Shown one piece after another: positions 22,879-34,233 of a stretch of 64,000 nt of DNA. The stretch spans positions 2,728,001 to 2,792,000 of the forward strand of contig JAGMWG010000001.1 in the NCBI GenBank assembly GCA_020744225.1, in the 5' to 3' direction. Numbering within the stretch: the stretch's first letter is position 1; each line of letters opens with the position of its first letter. Source of the stretch: Paraphoma chrysanthemicola (lineage: Eukaryota; Ascomycota; Dothideomycetes; Pleosporales; Phaeosphaeriaceae). The notes under the pieces are model-generated. The model saw nothing but the letters and a program-made list of their open reading frames with translations. It was not told the DNA's origin and ran no database searches. A program made the position numbers and the translations under genes.

Positions 22879-24012
22879 CTATCTCCAAAGCACACTCCTC
22901 TCATCCCTCGCATTAACCCAGACATACTCCGTACACCTTGGATCTGACTTGTGCGGGAAAAGCGTGACCGCGAAAAGGTTGATCTCGATCCACGCAGGGC
23001 GCATGCCCATCTTCTCCAATCTCTCCCACCAGTTTCGGAAGCGTTGGAAATCAACAGCCCCACCTGCGACAGTGCTTGACATATCGACACCATTCCCAAG
23101 ATGAATCTCGATCATGACCTGTCCAATTGGTAGCACGCCCTTGCCCGATGCAGACTGAATGCCCTCAAATGCATTCATCATCGTGTCCAGCGCTTCGTAC
23201 TCGCTTCCCTCGACGTCAATCTTCAGGATATCGATGTACGTGTGATTGTTGTTCTTCATGAGCGTAGGTAGCGTATAAAACGGAGGACTCGCATCGTGCT
23301 TATCCTCCTTGCCTAGGCCAATCTTCTTAAAGAATGTGCGATGGCGCTCTGACTTCGGGATTTGCGCACCCCATCCGTCGACGGAGAAATCGTAACCCCA
23401 GATCCGCGCACTCGGGACGCGCTCGAGCATTTCAGCTTCGAAGCTCGATTCCCCGTTTATGCCGAAGCTGTAGATGACGAGGCCGTCCTGCGCAATCTTC
23501 GGGTTTTCGCGGACTTCTACGCTATCGGACGTAGGGAACTGCGGCGCAGGAAGTGCCTCGTATAGACTCATGCCGCAAACCCATTTTCCGCCGTCACCAA
23601 GGCGACCGACGCGCTGGAAGTCGTGCGGGCAGGTCCATGTCGCAGGAAAGAAGTCCCAAATCGTGAAAGGATATTTGAGGAAGTCGGTGGGGAAGAATGG
23701 GATCTTCGGGTTGTCGGGATGTTGTTGGGCCATAAGTTCGCGGTCCTCGACGCTCTTTTTCCATGTCTTTTCCGACAGAGCGATGCGCTCGCGGAGCCAC
23801 GACAGGCGGGATGTTGCTGCTGCTGATGACGAGCCCTTTGGTAGGACGGGAATGTATGGTAGCAACGCAGTGCTGGCTGATTCTTCGTTATGCAACACTA
23901 CGATGAGCAGAACGACTACAATAATGATGGTGGTAGCCACACGGCCTGCGCAATTGTCAGCGAATTCCTAATGACGCCACGAGTATATCTTACCTCCAAT
24001 AGATCGAACCAT
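22879..24012 (-). CDS. Membrane-anchored methyltransferase-like protein (METTL24/FkbM-like)
   Basis: Exons 24012..23994 and 23945..22879 (48-bp intron with GTAAGA, GCTGAC and GCAG) encode 361 residues. The N-terminus MVRSIGGRVATTIIIVVVLL is a signal anchor with a TM segment at about 9-25, so the protein is probably a type II membrane protein of the secretory pathway. The domain from about 105 onward has CPHDFQRVGRLGDGGKWVC, LVIYSFGINGESSFE and DILKIDVEGSEYEAL near 246-259. This is the SAM-methyltransferase-like arrangement seen in METTL24-type proteins, with the DVEGSE motif shared with FkbM methyltransferases. Methylation of a glycan or secreted protein is possible but unproven. Its stop faces the BTB-like gene at 240 bp distance. 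Confidence 0.75.
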
Positions 24013-24659
24013 GGCGGCTAGCGCGAGAACGAGTGATGTAAATGGGAGGGTAAGTATGTGAGGAGACGCCGCGAGTTGAATCGTGACAGCCTTAGCAACA
24101 AAAGGTTGAAGAAATGCAAGGAAGTAGGAAAGGAGAAACGTATCGGCAACAATCAATACGCCATGCAGCAGGTACGTGAGTGTTTATGGGTCGCCAAGTG
24201 AAACGTGACTGTAATGTGGGTCTTACACTGCCCGCGTTGTGTGCCTTCCCAACGCGGCTGGGCCCAAGAAAAGCGGCGTTGGGGCGGCGCAAGGCGGCCT
24301 TGTTCGTTGGATGTTGATTGCAGCCTGGCCGCGGCTGAGTGATCATCTTCATTCGATAAATTGGTGAAACATCTGCCGAACATATCAGGGTACACGTAGA
24401 GCACGGGCCGTTACAACCGGACCGTTGGACATGAGTCGTCAGATAAATGCGGGGTACAATTCACATGGGGTTTCAGCTGCATACAATACGGCAACACGAG
24501 CGAATCGGCAGGGTAAATCGTGGTTCGGGGATGTGGTTATCGCTGCTAAAAACGGCTTAGATGCTGATGTCATATCAATGGGCTGATTGGAGCCACAATT
24601 CACCACATCATCAGAACAACACGTAAACAATGTGGAACTTCTGTTACTATGGCGATATC
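24013..24659. other. Intergenic, 0.65 kb
   Basis: Between two minus-strand genes. The open frame preceding the methyltransferase start runs to 24156 but begins with TTG and I treat it as 5' UTR. Nothing else is supported. Confidence 0.5.
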
Positions 24660-26293
24660 TTAGGTGAGGACTTTGTGCACAACAATAGCAGCAACTAGGA
24701 GCAAGGCACTGCATGTTGTGAACACGAGATCGCGATGGGTCTCGCCTGGGGTGGGTCAGCAAGATGCATTCCGTGTTGAGGGGGTGGCGTTTCCTTACCT
24801 TCTTTGGTCGTACTGAGCGCCAGCACAACAAACACGTTCAAGGGTACGCGCAGCATACCGTATACACTAGCTCTCAAGCCGTCATCGATCAATTTGCCCT
24901 TCAGCGAAGCCATGACTGGGTAATAGGCGCCGCAGCAGAGCTCGAAGATGCAGAAGCACCAAAGGGTTAGACGTTCATCACGAATGTGGCCGGGAATGAA
25001 GAAGCAAACTGACGCCAGGACTAGAACGCCGGTCAAAATGCGCTGGGAGGACAAGGGGTTGGTCGACGTGGAGATGCTCTTGTAGAGAAGTGAACCAAAC
25101 ATCATGGAGCACATGAGAATGGCGAAGATAAGGCCGAATGGGAGTTCTGCGTCATCTATTATTAGCAAGCACAATACGAATGTGTGAGGTGATGCTTACC
25201 GTCGGTAGAGCCGGAAAGTTTGTGGCTAAGCTTCAAGGCTGGAAACTTGAAGAAGATGAAGAGGAACAGCGAGCCTTCAAAGAAACAGGATGTTAACGCA
25301 AGTACGAGAATATTACGATCTAGATAACAGCATTAGTGATGAAATGCCAAGTTCGTCGTGCTGAGCTTACCTCGAAGAATGGTCCTCAAGGTGCTCGTGG
25401 GAAGGCGCTTCGGCTCGCCCTCCTCTTGGAGAAGAGCTGCACCTTCTGATGTATCGTCATGGGCAGCGCCATAATTCTCTCCCTGGTCTAGTTAGTCGCA
25501 TTCTAGAAGACGTTTATAAATGAAGACTGACCCAGTACTTCGAAATGGCGACGAAAGCCATAGACAGACATCCTATAGACAGCATAAAGGGGGCTTTAGC
25601 AGTACCGGCAACACGGACTAGCCACTCGGCGATCAGGCCAGCTGCGATCGCAACACACGTGTTGGATGTTGTCATCATGCTGAAGATGGCGGCCAGAGGA
25701 GTTTCTGTTTCTTCCAGCATTAACTTGTTGAACTCAGCAACAAGCCAACTCTCGAAGACACTCCATAACAGGGTTCCGGAGATGCCACCAAGGATACGTC
25801 CGAAGAATAATACGTAGATGTCGTCGCTGAGAAGAGTCATGGATGAGAATGAGTAAATGATGCAGTATGCCAGGCAAGCCGTCTTGCGGCCATGCCGGTC
25901 GGCGAAGGTGCCAGCGAAGGAGGCAGAGATACCAGCGGACACAAATCCAATTAGAAACAGAAAAGCAACAGTCTCCTCCGGAAGGCCTTTCTCATCTAGA
26001 CTGCATTAGCTACGCCCAATGGTTCAACGTGACTATGCGAGCATACCTTTGTATATGGGATAAATGTATGGCCCCTGTAGCCAGTCTGCGGCATTGACTA
26101 ACAGGTAGATGGGAAAGAAACGCCATTTCAGGCGTTGTACACTCTCTCTATCAGACTGCTCGCGACCGCGATCATCGGCCTTATCATGGAGGACGGTTTG
26201 CGATAGCTTTGTTTGCTGAGACCGGTGGGATTGATACACAGCGAGTGTGTTCATCAGTATCGATCCAATGAAGGTGGCTTTATAGAGATCCAT
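24660..26293 (-). CDS. Molybdate-anion transporter, MFSD5/MOT2 family
   Basis: Six exons, 26293..26047, 25995..25532, 25482..25371, 25319..25200, 25146..24799 and 24745..24660, encode 458 residues; all five introns are 49-53 bp and keep frame. MDLYKATFIG starts the first TM helix. WLQGPYIYPIYKDEKGL, then FLIGFVSAGISASFAGTFADRHGRK with the MFS A-loop, then FFGRILGGISGTLLWSVFESWL are hallmark MFSD5-family signatures. The loop after TM6 (ENYGAAHDDTSEG) and DELPFGLIFAILMCSMMFGSLLY start the second half. About twelve hydrophobic segments are present and the protein ends LLLVAAIVVHKVLT. Known members take up molybdate with high affinity, for molybdenum-cofactor enzymes. For exon 5 a TAG acceptor 9 bp upstream is an in-frame alternative. 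The second intron's donor GTCAGT is slightly unusual. Confidence 0.9.
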
Positions 26294-27648
26294 GCCGGCG
26301 ACTTGAGTGGAGGTGCCAATAAGAAGTTGTGGCTATTCAAAAGGTTTCGCACAGAGGCCAGCTCCTTCAAGGCGAGCGTCGAACACGTGTTGAGCGGCGT
26401 ATAATGACCTCAGGCTGTATAAGCAAACTCCTCGGCTAAGTTGAGTAGCGAAGAGTGGCTGCTGAGTGCTTGAACCTGCGGACGAGTTTGGGAAGAAAAG
26501 ACGGATTCAATGTCTCGAAGATGACAGTTGTCTTGTTGTCACCGACTGTGAATGTATGGATGATGCTGTCTGCGCCCGCAAACAGGGCGGCGGCTGAGCA
26601 CGCCCAGCGCAGCAACCCGCGAACACGGCTGGACCACCCATCGCTATAATTACCGGGCTTGGCACGTTGCCTGTGGCCGCAGTTCTGGCGCATGGTGAGC
26701 GGCACGCGCTGCGTCTCGGAAATGTGGAGTGACGAGTGAGAGACATGTGGGGCATCCCTTCCCAGAAGGGGAGCAAGAATACCCGACCGCGGATCGTTGC
26801 CGAGGCAGTTCATGCCGCGTCATCTGTATCCAGTGCTTTGTCGCACCGTTTCATTGAAGTGCACGTTCAAGCCCATAATTATTCTCGGTGTTACACAAGT
26901 AAGGAGATGTTGAGCACGAGCATACAAAGTCTGACGACCGCGTCCTCACCGCAACAACGCCAACCAAATGCCGTTCACTCACCTCAGATCAGGTGACGTC
27001 ATGCATCAACCACGCCCGATGCTTGTCTGCAGCATCTCTCTTGACGATAAGAAGGAGATCTGGTAGAGAGACATCAGAAACTGTTCAAAACTCGAGTCGC
27101 ACATTTGCATATTCCAACGCTACAAGATAAGGCTTCTCAATTGTTGCAGATCAAGTTATTTTTGCGTAGGGGATACTTCGGTGCTGTGCAAAACGTCTCA
27201 ACTGTCCCTATTTTGACATGGAAAATGTCGCCAACTATGAGCTGTACTCGAACTGCTGTGGCAACTTGAAGTGGACTTATTCACATGCGAACAGCACCTT
27301 TCCCTATGAGGTGATGATCATGATGAAAGAGACGGACATGCGATGAACCTCAGAATGTGGGATTAGCGGTGGCCAAAAATAACAAGCACTTATGCAGGCG
27401 CGAAATGTGAGTCTGAGAATGATACTTGATCTCACTCAAGCTCTTTCGAAGTATTACGACGTCACGTGCGTGCGCATCGCCTCGCGCCTTCCCTGGACCT
27501 TGTCAACAGTCTCCGTACACTTTCACTCTCACTTTCATGGCGTCCTGGGTCACCTCACCCTGGTATTGGTTCACAAAGACAGCTCCTTTTCCACTTGTCG
27601 TACTGCAGCCTCAGCGAATACGATACGCGACATAATCAACATCTCGAC
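26294..27648. other. Intergenic, 1.35 kb
   Basis: Divergent space between the transporter and the oxygenase-like gene. An ATG-initiated minus-strand ORF of 125 codons (26436-26813) is present but has no recognisable feature. No repeats seen. Confidence 0.45.
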
Positions 27649-30576
27649 ATGGCCAGCCCCAACGCCGTAATCTGTCCACGAGCACGATGCGAAAAGCTCC
27701 GAAATGATTTGAGACAAGCAATTGAGAGTATAAGGATGAATACCACATTCACAATCTCTGGCTCCCTCTTTCCCGCCGCGCTTGTTGATATTGGGCTTGT
27801 CGTGGAAGGAATCGGCTCTGTCGAGATCCCATTGATATCATCAGATGCTCGCGCACTTGTTGAGCTGAGTGCAGAAAATCACCGGAGCAGAGGGCAAGCA
27901 TCGTTACGGGCCCTCTTCTATGGGGCTTTCAGAACGTCGATGCATGTGATGTTACCCTTGCCCCAGCGTGGACCGGTCTATTGGAAGAAGCTGTCAACAA
28001 GGTGAAAGAAGCATTTGATTGGCCGACGAACGTCAAGTAGGTTGATAGTAATCAAATGCCAAGTAGCACATACTCACTTCTTAGAATTGAGCCACAGCTC
28101 ATTGAGCTCATCCTACAGACCTGGGACAGCGGAATTGTCTTTCCTTCGTTTGGGTACGCATAGAGAGGTACCGTATGCTTCAAGAGCGACGACTAAATTC
28201 CGTAGCTTTGCAGAAGACTCCGCACATCTCGCAACCTTGGTAGTCATTTTACCCTCGAGACATGATGGCGGACGCATCGAGATCAGTCGGGCTGGAGCCG
28301 TGATGGACTTTAGCACAGCCCGACAGTCCGAATCCGAGTTTCCATTTCTGGCCGTGAGGCACGATGCAACAGTTGCACCCACCGCGATCACAGCTGGTGC
28401 CCGCGTCGGTCTTTGTATCGGCTATGCTCGAAGATCGATGAACTTGATCTGGAAAACAGAGAAAGCCCCTGCCATCAAGACACCTCACTTGTGCTTGATG
28501 ATGGTCTCAGCGGGCTGTCGGACGAGTCTAGTCCGTACCATTATCCGGAAGAATACATGAAGCAGGACAGCATCGTGGTGGCAAAGGCCTGGGCCCTCCG
28601 GCAACCTTTTCGCTCTGAGAGTCCTCGAATGAAATTATTGCGAGAGATTCTCTCGTCATGGATGTACAAGGCGAGCGGCAGTCAGTACCCATCCATGCTG
28701 GTCTACACTCTGGAAAGTGACTATTGTCTCGACATGATCTCATGTCCGGATTTTGAAGGCGACGATCTCGAGAGACTGCACGCTCTTACCTATCTCGCGG
28801 GAGACCTGGACCTCCCTTTGTACTACACCATACTATCCCAGAGATCGACTTCCACAAACGATACGGTCGACACGCAGCGACTTCTCAATAGCGACACGAT
28901 TGTGAATGATTGCGCCCTCGAAATGATGCTTCGGCTCCACGATGGTACTGTTGATGACCACGTCAACTTCAACGTCTGCCGGAACGACCATTCCGCACCT
29001 TTCAGCTTGTCAAGGTCAGAAATCATATACAACACTTCGCGCCAGCTCAGCGTTTCCGAGACAAGTTCCAGGAGACCACAAAGAAGAGGCAATGGAAAAG
29101 TATCAGTGGTACATACTGATGTGTAAGCTAAGTGAGACAAATGATGTTTATCCACTAACATCTTTCAGCTTATATCTCCCAGCTGTCCTCATAGTTCCGG
29201 CGGTTAGCAAGGATGAATTAGAGGCTCGGACCTGGGTGACCATGCTTCATAGTGGTGTAGAGGAACCGATGCACATATGGTTGGATTATCTCCTTAGCCA
29301 GGGAAAGAAACATGGTACATGGCTAGATGAAGAGATGAGATCAGTCTCTCGCAAATTCCTTGACCTAGTCTCGGAGACTGTTCCGCTCAGGAAGGGCCAC
29401 ACTCTCCGCCATGTGGATTCTTGGTCTCGCGCATTGGACTTGATTGCCCGGATAGGGATGGAATTGGGATCCGATGATATCTTTCGCGGGGCGATGATAA
29501 TGCGAAATCAGATCGACGAAATCTTCTATGTCTTAGTTATCGAGCGATTTGAGACTTCACAGGCTCTTGAGAAACTGATGATATGCTCTCAGTGGAATGA
29601 TCTGAACTGGTGGGTCAGTCTCCAGCTGTCTTTACGTCACACCTCGAATGTTTGCAATCATATCCACGACAAACTCCTAACATATGTTGAAGAGCTGGAG
29701 AAGCCAAAGTATGTATATGATTAATTCTAATGAGGGTCTGTACCTCCTGACAGCCTGACAGGTCTTCTAAAGCCAATGAACCAGTTTCTCGTCGACCCAG
29801 GCGACCTCTGACACAAATAGAGGTTGAAGTGTGGAGGCGATCAAGGGTGCCGGCAGGTGACGCGCTACGCTTGTGTAAGCTATGCCTCGATTTGAAGGAC
29901 GATCTGCTTCGAGGTTGTGCACAAAGTTTCCTCACCATCCAAATGACCGATGCGGACTTCATCATATCAGATCTGCGCGCCAGTTCCGCCAAATTATCAC
30001 AGTGGGGCTTCCCGGAGGAAGTCATCAATCGCTATATCATGGATTTCATCTCCCCTGCGATCAGAGCCGGCCCTGTTGTGTATGCGATATACCAGAGGCG
30101 CCCCTTGCCACAGAAACATGAAAGACTCCTGAGCATCGTCTGCTCTCGACACACACTTGGACGCGACTTCCCAAGGCTGCTTGTGTCCCTCGCGAAGATG
30201 TTCACGAAAACAGTGGCGGACACAGTGACTTTTCTCAAACATATGTCGCCTTCTCCATACTGGACCACTCCTTTGATATTAAAAGAGATAGGAATTCGTC
30301 CAGCCAGCGCTCGAAAGATTGAGTATTGCGGAGGTCGACTTAGCACGAACAGATGCGAACATGGTCAACATCGCGGATCTAAACAGCATTCTCAGGCTTC
30401 TTCATGGTCCACAGATCAAGCCATTCTTGGATCCGCAGCTCCTTCAATTTCTTGCCCTGATCGTCACTTTCAAGCATCTCAAGCTGGATGACTTGAAAGA
30501 TGAACTCACGGACGATCGCTATCGCGATCTCAGGATGGCATGTGAGCGGTACTGGAGCAAGCAGAGTAGAGTGTGA
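27649..30576 (+). pseudogene. Diverged 2OG-Fe(II) oxygenase-like gene with frame breaks
   Basis: From ATG 27649 the frame gives a fungal 2OG-Fe(II) oxygenase-like N-terminus (VEGIGSVEIPLISSDARALVELS), then breaks. The homologous frame resumes as WGFQNVDACDVTLAPAWTGLLEEA. One extra A in the run at 27875-27878 would join them exactly. Four plausible introns follow: 28037-28084, 28154-28205, 29123-29168 and 29709-29761. They connect FAEDSAHLATLVVILPSRHDGG (the conserved core), LPAVLIVPAVSKDE and a helical C-terminal half. A second frame change near 28413-28437 and a third near 30290-30320 need either unusual introns or frameshifts. The usual HxD iron ligands before the ATLVV core are replaced by SFG. 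The gene is either a decaying paralogue or a non-catalytic homologue; sequencing error at the A run is also possible. Splice donors remain intact, suggesting recent decay. Confidence 0.5.
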
Positions 30577-30939
30577 TTTCTGCGACAATAGCTTTCCAAT
30601 GGGCATTGAGTCGTAGTTAAATACTTCTAACACAGCGCAAACATTACCTAAATATACATAGCATGAAGACGGGGCTTCCAAGAATACCTTTTCCTTTCAC
30701 GATGCATCACAATCACATAGACATCAGATTGGCTGCGACACGTGCTACGCTGACTTATGGTAGATAGTGTGGATTCGTGGCTGTCTTTGCACACCTATCT
30801 GGATTCCTAACCCGCCATATACTTCGATGTAGACGTCCGAGACTCCTAAGAGTGGACAATGAAAACTCCTTGAATCCCATCAGCCTCCGGGTATACCATC
30901 CATAACGCCGCTCAAGATAACACCGTCATGTGCCTGGAC
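30577..30939. other. Short convergent intergenic region
   Basis: About 0.36 kb between converging genes; 3' UTRs only, nothing else seen. Confidence 0.5.
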
Positions 30940-31730
30940 CTAGCAGGTCGAGTAGTAATGGGCGCTCGAACGGGAGTACCTCATGGCATCGCGCTCCCTG
31001 CCGACGACCTCAGACAGACAAGACCTGCATGCCAACGCCTCGCACCCAGGGCACTTGGCGCAGTCGGAGACGGACCTCAGGCAGAAGATGCAGACGTTGA
31101 ACTGACCCGATGGCGTGATCCACTCGTTGGTGCCGAGCTTGCAGCGCTGAGTAGTTGCGGGATGCGCAGACATGTTGACAGCAACTCCATGAGCCGTACC
31201 GTTTCCGGCACCGGTCTCGCTGCGAGGAGTCAGTGTTGTCCATTCAACAGGTTTGCTTCATCAACTTACTAGCCGTTGAACTCGGCATGACGCTTCTCCC
31301 AGGCTGCTTGGCGCTTCTCCCAAGCCATGTACGCCTTGCCGAGATAGAATGCTGGATTGGATTCGCCAGGCTTGCGGGTGGGCTTCTTGGGCGGAGGGGA
31401 AGGCGCACGTGGGGGACGCTGAGCTGCCTCACGTGCTTCACGCTCGGCTTCTTCAGCCTCGAACGCAGCGGTGCGGGTGCCCTCCAGGCCATCGGCGGTG
31501 GCATCGAAGTACATCGGTTCACTGCGTAGCTTACGGTCATAGTCAGCCTTGAACTCCTTGTTGGAGAGCTTTTCGTAAGCCTCGTGGGCTTGGCAAAATG
31601 CTGTGGAGTCAGCACTACCCGTCTTGTCCGGATGGTACATCTTCGCTGCGGCGTGAAAGGCGGCTTTGATTTCAGTGCTGCTGGAATAGGGTGCAATGCC
31701 GAGATCGGCGTAGTAGTCGCGTTCAGCCAT
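30940..31730 (-). CDS. J-domain (DnaJ-like) protein with Cys-rich tail
   Basis: Exons 31730..31270 and 31219..30940 encode 246 residues; the 50-bp intron has GTAAGT, ACTGAC and CGCAG. ATG 31730 gives MAERDYYADLGIAPYSSSTEIKAAF, a J-domain start, with the Hsp70-stimulating HPD at residues 33-35 and EAYEKLSNKEFKADYDRKL completing helices III-IV. A Glu/Ala/Arg helix (FEAEEAEREAREAAQRPP) and a Pro/Lys linker follow, then two tandem WEKR repeats (MAWEKRQAAWEKRH). The tail has ten cysteines within about 50 residues, including CIFC, CAKC and CRSC, and may bind zinc. Without the intron the protein would end at NG-stop. The J-domain role as Hsp70 co-chaperone is known; the cysteine cluster is not one I can assign to a named J-protein class. 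Confidence 0.85.
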
Positions 31731-32550
31731 GGATGATGCTGGTTGGGGTAGTTGTGTTGTGTGGGAAGGATTAGTTCGGCGTGAGTGGAAAATATTGGTA
31801 CGCAATTTTATGGGTGACCAGCAGGGTGCCTACCAGGCAATATTAAGGCGCCTGTTTGGTCACCAGGTTTTGCACAGTCATCGTTGCTATGGGGAAAGTG
31901 CGAATTTGTGGGGTCGCGGTGAAGTTAGCGGGAAATCGTGTGACGAGCAAACGCGAAGTACCAAATTTCCCACGTCCGCTGCAACACAAAATTATTTGTA
32001 CACCGTAAGCATCTAAGCATCAACGAGCATATCCAGACATTGTGGTTTCCTGGGTGCAAGGCCGAGGTGAGCCGTGAGCGCTCTATTCATTTGCGTGAAA
32101 GCAACGGACGTGTCAGAGGGTTTTTTCACCAATCGATTCTGCGGTATCAAGATGCAGTAGGTTGTGTATGAGCATGATGCACGTGTAATTGTTTTGCACG
32201 TGATGCAGTCTTGGTCATTCTTCGAGATCATGTAGCTTCGTCGTCGCGCCTAAGGGCGATGTTTGACTCCTGAACACGATAGCGCGTAATCACCTGATAC
32301 CAAGGTGCTAGTCTCCGAGTCCACACACGCCTTCCGTCATACACTTCTTCACTCTCCCGTTTACACACTTCACCGCCCATCACTCATCAGATGGTCATGG
32401 CGCGAGCAACGCAGCGCAACGGGGCTGTGCACATGATCTGTTGTTCATCATTATGCAGCAACCCGCTACGCTGAAACACATATCACTGATTCTGTCTAGC
32501 ACAGGCTTGGAGGGCATCTAACGTCTATTGCATACTACTACAAATGACTA
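31731..32550. other. Intergenic, 0.8 kb
   Basis: Promoter side of the J-protein gene and 3' flank of the FAD oxidase gene. Short ORFs only. Confidence 0.5.
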
Positions 32551-34233
32551 CTACGCAACCTTAGAGATCTTGAAGCCACCAGGCACCAGATTTTGGAACA
32601 CGCCAAATGGATCGTACTTCTTCGCCGCTGCCTTCATCTTCTTTACATTCTCTGGACCATAGCCCGTAAGCGGATCTTGCGTCTTATCTGCGTAGTCGAG
32701 GTACAAGTACGGATTATCGGCACCAATGCTCTTGGCGTAATCGCGGATTCTGTTGACAAGATCTGCGCCAGCCCCTTGGAAAAGGGCATCTTGTTCGCTC
32801 CCTTGCCAGCTGATGTATGGCTGATACACTGAAGTCTGTCAGTCTCGCACTGCTCGTCGCTGATCACGCTGACTTACGACACAAAACCTGCCCGTTGAAG
32901 CGCTCGAGACCAAGCACATTACCACCTTTCGCAGCACTCTGCCGCCAGTACGACGGTGGAAGTGGCTGGTATAGCACGTAGATTCCCCAGTCGCCTTTTG
33001 CCTTTGCCTTGAGATTTTCCAGGACATCCTTGTAGATCTTATGAGCTTCTGTCATGACTCGAAGATCATTCGCAAAAGTGAGCGTGCCAAAGTACACACT
33101 GTAAAGGTCAGCCACAAACTGTATTTCCTACCAACACTTGCTTACCTATGTGTTGTCGCTCCAGCCAGCTCTTCCGCCAGACTGGACATATTCCTGATTC
33201 CTGTCGAATCGGAGATGTTGCCCGGGATCTTTAGGAACTCATCATACGCTGCCGGCCTCGGCACGGGTTCTGCGTAGTCATACGCGTTTAGGATGAGATC
33301 GGCTCCGACTGCGCTTTGATACACCGGCATGACGATAGCGGATCCTTTCGGGTTTTTATCAATGTTGTTCGAAAAGTTGATGAGGGCTTTGAATTGGTCC
33401 TGGATTGTGGTCTCTGGGTAGATGACGAGCCCACCCCACATGCCATCGTAGTCAAACGTTCCGAATTTGAAGGCAGTAACGACTCCAAAATTATTATTTC
33501 CCCCCTTGAGGACGGTGAAGAGATCCGGGTTGGAGGTCTTGGAGGCGGTGACGATACGGCCATCTGCGAGCACGACTTCGAACTCTAGGACGTTGTCGCA
33601 TATCAGGCCATGCTCAGGAGAGAAGTAAGAGATACCACCGCCTAGTGTAAGACCACCCACGCCAACCGTTGACGAGCGGCCACCCGTCGTGATGACACCA
33701 AGAGGCTCGAGCGTGGTGAACACTTTGTCCCAGTCCGACCCTGGGCCAACCTTCACAAGGCTATTCTTGGCGTCATACTCGACGCCGTTGATGTACCGCA
33801 AGTCAATCGTAACTCCGTCTTCGATGTTTGAAGCGCCAGCATATGGTGTATGCCCGCCACTGCGGATAGCGAACTTGCACGGCTTCAAGATGCTCGCCAC
33901 AGTCAGTGTCTTTACAGCGAGTGACACTTCCTTCGTGTTCCTGGGCTGAACAATGCAATTAGGTGTGATTGCCTGCTGCTTTATGTCGAAATACGAGTCG
34001 AGACGAGACTCATATGCAGTCTGACCAGGAAATAGTAGTCGCTCTCTCAAAGGACTGAGCGTCAGTGCGGTGCACTAGAACATCAGCTATAACGCCGCAA
34101 CATCTGCAGGGTGAATTCGACTTACGCAAAAATCAGGGAATAAGAATGAAAGTGCGTCTTCGGATGTGTCATTTTGTTGCGCGAATGCAGCCGGAAAGGC
34201 CGCGACTGCGAGTAGTGCAATCGTACCAATCAT
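32551..34233 (-). CDS. Secreted FAD-linked oxidoreductase (berberine-bridge-enzyme type)
   Basis: Four exons, 34233..34126, 34074..33146, 33098..32878 and 32828..32551, encode 511 residues; introns are 51, 47 and 49 bp. Residues 1-18 (MIGTIALLAVAAFPAAFA) form a signal peptide. The FAD-binding domain has YESRLDSYFDIKQQAITPNCIVQP and RSGGHTPYAG, with H111 the expected 8-alpha-histidyl FAD attachment. VGVGGLTLGGGISYFSPEHGLICDNV and KGGNNNFGVVTAFKF follow. The C-terminal BBE segment is NPYLYLDYADKTQDP with KKYDPFGVFQNLVPGGFKI. No Cys is seen where bicovalent members carry their second FAD link, so a single covalent link is likely. The family oxidises sugars, alkaloids or secondary-metabolite intermediates; substrate unknown. 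Divergent from the receptor-like gene at 35309. Confidence 0.9.

Noticed and set aside
24013..24156. Longer N-terminus for the methyltransferase-like protein
   Set aside because: Starts at TTG; the ATG at 24012 directly gives a signal anchor.
26436..26813. 125-codon minus-strand ORF with ATG
   Set aside because: No recognisable motif, mixed composition, lies in divergent promoter space; kept out for lack of support.
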